Source: an uncultured Collinsella sp. (lineage in GTDB: Bacteria > Actinomycetota > Coriobacteriia > Coriobacteriales > Coriobacteriaceae). Taken from it: a stretch of 64,000 nucleotides of DNA. Positions 59,886 through 64,000 of this stretch are shown here, piece by piece. Position 1 is the stretch's first letter; each line of letters begins with the position of its first letter. The stretch spans positions 1 to 64,000 of the forward strand of contig UQKM01000012.1 of assembly GCA_900541685.1 (NCBI GenBank), written 5' to 3'. The notes under the pieces are model-generated. The model saw only the letters and a list, made by a program, of their open reading frames with translations. It was not told the DNA's origin and ran no database searches. The translations under genes were made by a program, and so were the position numbers.

Positions 59886-60683
59886 GTGGCGCTGGTATTT
59901 GACGTTCAGCAGGCGAACGGTAAGCCCGACGATAATCGTCGCCCTGGCACCGCGTGCCCCTTTTGCGACACGGAGGGGCTCGCCAACATCATCGAGCGCG
60001 ATGGTGACTGCATCTGGCTCGAGAATAAGTTCAAGACCTTGCGGGCCACCCGTCAGACCGTATTGATCGAGTCGGCCAATCACGACGCCGACCTGGCGAC
60101 CTATGAACCGGATGAGCTGCATCATGTGATGCGGTTTGCCCTGGGCTGTTGGCAGCAGATGATCGATTCCCAACAGTACCTCAGCGTGCTCATGTACAAG
60201 AACAAAGGCCCGCTTTCGGGCGGCAGCCTCGTCCATCCTCACATGCAGATTGTGGGTTTGGAGCAGGAAGACGGCTATGCTTCGCTGACTTCCGCCAATT
60301 TCGAAGGCATCAATGTCTGGCGGCAGGGGAGAATCTCGGTCAACATCTCAACCGAGCCGATCATGGGATTCTTTGAGGTCAACGTCTCGGCTCCACAGGG
60401 AATCGCCGCCAGCGACGACGCCTGCGACCAAGCCGAAGCGGACCTGTTTGCCGATGCGATTCAGGTGGCCCTGCGCTATATCCTGCACGAACACCACGGC
60501 GGTCGCGCGGAGTCGTACAACTTGTTCTTCTACCACATGGACGGCCGGACCATTGCCAAGGCGTTGCCACGTTGGGTGGTATCGCCCTACTTCGTGGGCT
60601 ATCGTCTGGCCCAGGTTAATGCCGAGACCACGCTCTATATCGATGCTGAGCGCCTACGCGCGCATCTGGAAACGCTCGTATAG
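59886..60683 (+). CDS. DUF4931/GalT-like HIT-superfamily protein
   Basis: This 265-aa protein has CPFC near the start (a possible zinc pair) and GGSLVHPHMQIVGL, the HIT-superfamily triad also found in galactose-1-phosphate uridylyltransferases. DUF4931 proteins are small GalT relatives with unknown nucleotide substrate. The GTG start has GGAGG inside the end of cutC and lies 3 bp after it. It may transfer or remove a nucleotide group, but no sugar-nucleotide gene is nearby. Confidence 0.78.
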   Translation: MALVFDVQQANGKPDDNRRPGTACPFCDTEGLANIIERDGDCIWLENKFKTLRATRQTVLIESANHDADLATYEPDELHHVMRFALGCWQQMIDSQQYLSVLMYKNKGPLSGGSLVHPHMQIVGLEQEDGYASLTSANFEGINVWRQGRISVNISTEPIMGFFEVNVSAPQGIAASDDACDQAEADLFADAIQVALRYILHEHHGGRAESYNLFFYHMDGRTIAKALPRWVVSPYFVGYRLAQVNAETTLYIDAERLRAHLETLV

Positions 60684-60713
60684 CAAGGCGAGCGCCTGCG
60701 AAAAGTGTGCTGC

Positions 60714-61712
60714 CTAGCGTGCCATCGCGTCGCGCCCAGCCTTGACCCGCTTGCGCTGTTTGGCGCGCTCCTCGCCGGTCAGTCGCTCAAAGAGATGTCC
60801 GATAACCGAGGCGAGCACCTGCTGAAACAGCGTTCCGCACATGACGGGAAACACGACCTCGCCGGGAAAATACTGCGTGGCGATGACGGCGCCCGAAGAG
60901 ATATTGCGCATGCCGCAGGTAAAGCACATGGTGGTCGTCTCGCTATACGGCAGGTGCAACGCGCGGGCGACCAGAATGCCGACGACAAAGCCGCTGATGG
61001 CGAAGGTCAAAATAAAGAGGGCAACTTCCAGGCGCACCGCATTCATGTGTAGCACGTACTCGCTCATGGCGGTGGAGTTGGAGGCGATGACACCCATCAT
61101 CATAAACTTGCAGGCGGGCGAAAGCGCGGGGGAGAGTTTCTCGTGTCCCCATCCGCGCGTGAACTCGTTGATCACGATGCCGAGCACGGCGGGGATGGCG
61201 ATCATAAAGGCCATGTTCTGCATCATGCCCGTAACATCGATTGCAACGGTGGCACCCAGCAGGAGCTTAAGCGTGAGCGGAATCGTGACGGGCGAGATGA
61301 CCGAGGACGTCAGGATGATGGTGAGCGCGAGCGGGCCGTTGCCGCCGAACATACTGATCCACATAAAGGCGGTGACTGCCACGGGTACGCTGTACTCGAG
61401 CACGATGCCGCAGACAAGGTTGGGGTTGGAGCCAAAGAATAACGATCCCATGGCATAGGCTGCGATAGGGATAAGCACCGCCGAGACGAGTAACGCCAAG
61501 ACCAGGTGCAGCGGACGGCGGAACACCTCGGTTACCTGGTGAAAGGTGTTGCTGAGCGCACCCTGAAACGTCATAAAGGCAAACAGGGTGGGAACGATGG
61601 GCTTGAGTACGCCAATCTGTTGGGGAAAGAGCACGCCGAGCGCCACGCAAATCGGAACGATGACCTGCATGTGCCCCGCGAGAAACTTGCCCAGTCCAAC
61701 CCATTGCTTCAT
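60714..61712 (-). CDS. Bile acid:sodium symporter (BASS) family transporter
   Basis: This 332-aa membrane protein has about nine to ten transmembrane helices and BASS-type segments (LVCGIVLEYSVPVAVTAFMWISM, CFTCGMRNISSGAVIA). The family includes bile-acid importers but also transporters for pantothenate, arsenite and other organic anions, so bile acids are only one candidate, though a relevant one in a gut bacterium. It is convergent with the DUF4931 gene. AAGGGAG lies 10 nt before the ATG. Confidence 0.85.
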   Translation of the reverse strand: MKQWVGLGKFLAGHMQVIVPICVALGVLFPQQIGVLKPIVPTLFAFMTFQGALSNTFHQVTEVFRRPLHLVLALLVSAVLIPIAAYAMGSLFFGSNPNLVCGIVLEYSVPVAVTAFMWISMFGGNGPLALTIILTSSVISPVTIPLTLKLLLGATVAIDVTGMMQNMAFMIAIPAVLGIVINEFTRGWGHEKLSPALSPACKFMMMGVIASNSTAMSEYVLHMNAVRLEVALFILTFAISGFVVGILVARALHLPYSETTTMCFTCGMRNISSGAVIATQYFPGEVVFPVMCGTLFQQVLASVIGHLFERLTGEERAKQRKRVKAGRDAMAR

Positions 61713-61936
61713 ATGCGCTTGTGACTCCCTTTGCCCGTGAATCCGTTTTGAATAGATATGCTAGACGCTCGCATGCGTCCGTGCGTCAGAAACGCTCGAA
61801 TATTTCGAGGCTATTACCGGCATCGTTTACCGAAACCGCGGCGTGCTGCGGCGATTTGCGTCTGCTCTGCACGGTATAATAAATCCGTTCAACAGATCTG
61901 CCTGCCGAAGCGGGCATACACAGAGGACTCATCGCT

Positions 61937-62002
61937 ATGAACCGTGAGAGGTATCGCGGCGACCTGCCCCTATCGGGGGTGGGCGCCTATGTCATCGCTT
62001 AA
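61937..62002 (+). CDS. Possible 21-codon leader peptide overlapping recJ
   Basis: An ATG at 61937 with AGAGGA about 9 nt upstream opens a 21-codon frame (MNRERYRGDLPLSGVGAYVIA) that ends at 62002, 11 codons past the recJ start in a different frame. It could couple translation to recJ or be chance. No amino-acid run suggests attenuation. Confidence 0.3.
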   Translation: MNRERYRGDLPLSGVGAYVIA

Positions 62003-64000
62003 GACGACGCATCGCTGGGCGGTCGCTCGGCAAAACCCCGAGCTCGAAAAGGAGCTTTCGGCTGGCTTGGGCATACCCGGGCTGGTGGCGCGCATTATGG
62101 TCGCGCACGGCATTACATCCATCGAAGAAGGCCAGCTGTTTTTGACGCCTTCGCTCGATCGCGACTGGGCGGACCCGCTCGTTATTCCGGGCATGGCGGT
62201 CGTCGCCGACCGCGTTGAGCGTGCTATTCGCAGCCACGAGCGCATCGCCGTCTTTGGCGATTTTGACGTCGACGGCATTACGTCGACTTGTCTGTTGACC
62301 GAGGCGCTACGTTCGTTTGGCGCCAACGTCACGCCGTTTATTCCGCACCGTTTTGACGAGGGCTACGGCCTGTCGCGTGCGGCGCTCGACCGCGTCAACG
62401 AGCTCGCTCAACCCAACCTGATTGTGACCGTCGATAACGGTATTGCTGCCAAGGAAGAGGTTTCCTATCTGGAGAGCCTGGGGATCGATTTGGTGGTCAC
62501 GGACCATCACGAGCCGTCCGACCAGGTGCCGCAGGGCGTGCCCCTGACCGACCCCAAGCTCGAGGACGAGGGCCCCTCGCGCGAGCTTGCCGGTGCCGGC
62601 GTGGCGCTTAAGCTGGTACAGGTCCTGGGCGAGCGTTTGGGCAAGCCGTCGTATTGGCGTTCGCTGATAGAGGTCGCGGCGCTGGGCACCGTGTCCGACA
62701 TGATGCCGCTCACGCCCGAGAATCGCGCACTGGTCGCCGAGGGCATCCAGCAGATGCGCGTGACGGCCCGCCCCGGTTATATTGCGCTTGCCGCACTTGC
62801 CAAGGCCGACCTTTCTACCATTACGGCCGACGGCCTGTCGTTTTCGCTCATCCCTCGTCTGAATGCTGCCGGCCGCATGGCTGATCCCAAGCTGGCGCTC
62901 GACCTGCTGCTTGCCCGCGACCCCATCGAAGCGAGTGCGCTTGCCGCCGAGCTCGAGGAAATCAATCGCCAACGCCGCGAGATCGAGGCGGAGCTCACAC
63001 GCGATGCCATGGCAAAGGTCGAGGAGACGTATGACGGCGGTCGCGCGATCGTCGTGGGTGGCGAGGGCTGGCACGAGGGCGTCAAGGGTATCGTAGCGAG
63101 CCGTCTGACCAACCGTTATCACGTGCCGGCGCTGCTGTTCTCGATCGAAGACGGTATTGCTCGCGGTTCGGGTCGCTCGGTGGGCAAAGTCAACCTGTTC
63201 GACGCGGTCGAGCGCTGCTCCGACCTGCTGATTCGTCGCGGCGGGCATGCGGGTGCGGTGGGCGTGACCATCGAGGCGTCCAAGCTCGACGAGTTCCGTC
63301 GTCGCCTTTCCGCCGTGCTGTCCGAGCTTCCCGCCGAGGACTTTGAGGACGCCGACGAGGTCGCCGCCACCGTCGACCTTTCCGAGCTGAATATCGAGAC
63401 CATCGAGCAGATCTCCCGTCTTGAGCCGTTTGGCCAGGGCAACAAGGTGCCGCTGCTGGCCGCCGAGGGCGTGACAATGTGCGATCGCGCCGTGGTGGGC
63501 AAAACCGGCGAGCACATGCGCTTCGTGGCGACCGATGGCGCCGCGAGTGTGCCGGCCATTATGTTCCGCGTGCCGCAGATCGATAAGCTCATCAATTGCG
63601 ATAGCGCCGTCGATTTGGTGTTCGAGGCGGTGGCCGAGCATTGGCAAGGTCGCGTAAAGCCCAAGCTCATGATCAAGGATGTTCTGGTCCGCGATACCAC
63701 GCTGCCCAGCGTCGACGATCCGGCATGCGAGCTTCGTCGTGGCGTGCAGCCGGCGGATTCCGGCCTGCGCCTGGAGTCCCGCAAGCGCCAAACGCTCGCC
63801 CAGCTTTCCTATACCGAGCTCACGCGCTCGCTTATCCATAGCTTTATCGGCTCGAATCAGCCGCACCGCGCGCAGGTCGAGGCGCTCGATGCCCTGGCCG
63901 ATCACCAAAGTATTCTGGCCGTTATGGGAACGGGGCGCGGCAAGTCTCTTATCTTCCACGTGCATGCCGCGCGCGAGGCGGTCCTTCGCGGGCGTGCGAG
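61989..64000 (+). CDS. recJ: RecJ single-strand exonuclease fused to a RecQ-like helicase domain (partial, runs off window)
   Basis: The first 600 residues are RecJ, a 5'-3' single-strand DNA exonuclease of the DHH family: FGDFDVDGITSTC, IVTVDNGI, VTDHHEPS, GTVSDMMPLT and the DHHA1 motif RRGGHAGAVG. The frame is open to base 64000 (670 codons). Normal RecJ ends at about 560-600 aa, but here residues 605-670 continue as a helicase start, with IGSNQPHRAQVEALDALADHQ and the RecQ-like Walker A AVMGTGRGKSLIF (GTGRGKS at 647-653). So nuclease and helicase seem joined in one chain. The ATG at 61989 follows GGGGGTGGG. Confidence 0.9.
   Translation, partial: MSSLKTTHRWAVARQNPELEKELSAGLGIPGLVARIMVAHGITSIEEGQLFLTPSLDRDWADPLVIPGMAVVADRVERAIRSHERIAVFGDFDVDGITSTCLLTEALRSFGANVTPFIPHRFDEGYGLSRAALDRVNELAQPNLIVTVDNGIAAKEEVSYLESLGIDLVVTDHHEPSDQVPQGVPLTDPKLEDEGPSRELAGAGVALKLVQVLGERLGKPSYWRSLIEVAALGTVSDMMPLTPENRALVAEGIQQMRVTARPGYIALAALAKADLSTITADGLSFSLIPRLNAAGRMADPKLALDLLLARDPIEASALAAELEEINRQRREIEAELTRDAMAKVEETYDGGRAIVVGGEGWHEGVKGIVASRLTNRYHVPALLFSIEDGIARGSGRSVGKVNLFDAVERCSDLLIRRGGHAGAVGVTIEASKLDEFRRRLSAVLSELPAEDFEDADEVAATVDLSELNIETIEQISRLEPFGQGNKVPLLAAEGVTMCDRAVVGKTGEHMRFVATDGAASVPAIMFRVPQIDKLINCDSAVDLVFEAVAEHWQGRVKPKLMIKDVLVRDTTLPSVDDPACELRRGVQPADSGLRLESRKRQTLAQLSYTELTRSLIHSFIGSNQPHRAQVEALDALADHQSILAVMGTGRGKSLIFHVHAAREAVLRGRA

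Noticed and set aside
60714..61712. Calling the BASS protein a bile-acid importer
   Set aside because: The family transports many organic anions, and nothing in the sequence or neighbours fixes bile acids as substrate.
62307..63965. A 552-codon minus-strand frame opposite recJ
   Set aside because: The plus strand carries complete DHH/DHHA1 motifs of RecJ; the minus frame has none.
1..64000. tRNA, rRNA, CRISPR or prophage genes
   Set aside because: Reading for T-arm-like GGTTCGA motifs, regular spaced repeats, and integrase or capsid-like proteins gave no candidate. A tRNAscan or CRISPR search would settle this.

Overview
The window looks like chromosomal DNA of a high-GC, anaerobic, gut-type actinobacterium of the class Coriobacteriia, most likely Collinsella or a close relative. 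This is inferred from gene content and style, because no rRNA or marker search could be run. Supporting signs are the reverse-type rubrerythrin, the ferredoxin-containing EtfA with a lactate-dehydrogenase-like partner, the DUF3516 helicase, the LAQTG sorting signal, and many dispersed hairpin repeats between compact operons. I found no rRNA, tRNA, CRISPR array, phage gene or recognisable transposase.

Layout. 0-5 kb: pdxST (PLP synthesis) with a divergent PdxR-type regulator, then a DUF559-like nuclease gene bracketed by two copies of a 117-bp inverted-repeat element. 5-13 kb: rubrerythrin, iron alcohol dehydrogenase plus aldehyde dehydrogenase, a stand-alone HIRAN protein, a metallophosphoesterase, and a sugar PTS unit made of a BglG-type antiterminator, a leader with overlapping antiterminator and terminator, EIIBC and a ChbG-like deacetylase. 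13-24.7 kb: nucleic-acid and tRNA functions (DUF2130 protein, Ski2-like helicase, TrmB, a Trm9-like methyltransferase, Elp3), an XRE regulator with a DUF4097 membrane protein, and a spermidine-synthase-like protein. 24.7-30.4 kb: a three-gene operon of TerB_N/TerB_C-like protein, BrxD-like ATPase and Lhr-like helicase, the best candidate for a poorly described DNA-processing or defence system. 31-34.5 kb: a five-gene operon of secreted and surface proteins of unknown function. 34.8-38.5 kb: a predicted electron-bifurcating lactate dehydrogenase with EtfB and EtfA. 38.5-52 kb: HD phosphohydrolase, AzlCD, KdgT, a diguanylate cyclase, a DMT transporter, purL, a CPA2 antiporter, a short-chain dehydrogenase and homoserine dehydrogenase. 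52.5-57.4 kb: a complete branched-chain amino-acid ABC operon (livKHMGF). 57.7-64 kb: a PadR-DUF1700-DUF4097 operon with a truncated last gene, cutC, a DUF4931 protein, a BASS transporter, and recJ, which runs off the window end and continues into a RecQ-like helicase motif.

The strongest leads are: (i) three copies of a 117-bp element that align without gaps, carry TA-flanked inverted termini with stop codons in all three frames, and share a central motif; (ii) the TerB-ATPase-helicase operon; (iii) a bacterial Elp3 gene within 2 kb of a Trm9-like methyltransferase gene, suggesting a eukaryote-like wobble-uridine pathway; (iv) a RecJ-helicase fusion; and (v) the secreted-protein operon with a sortase-anchored protein that has almost no mature domain. 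Start codons were chosen by eye from ribosome binding sites and may differ from the longest open frame.
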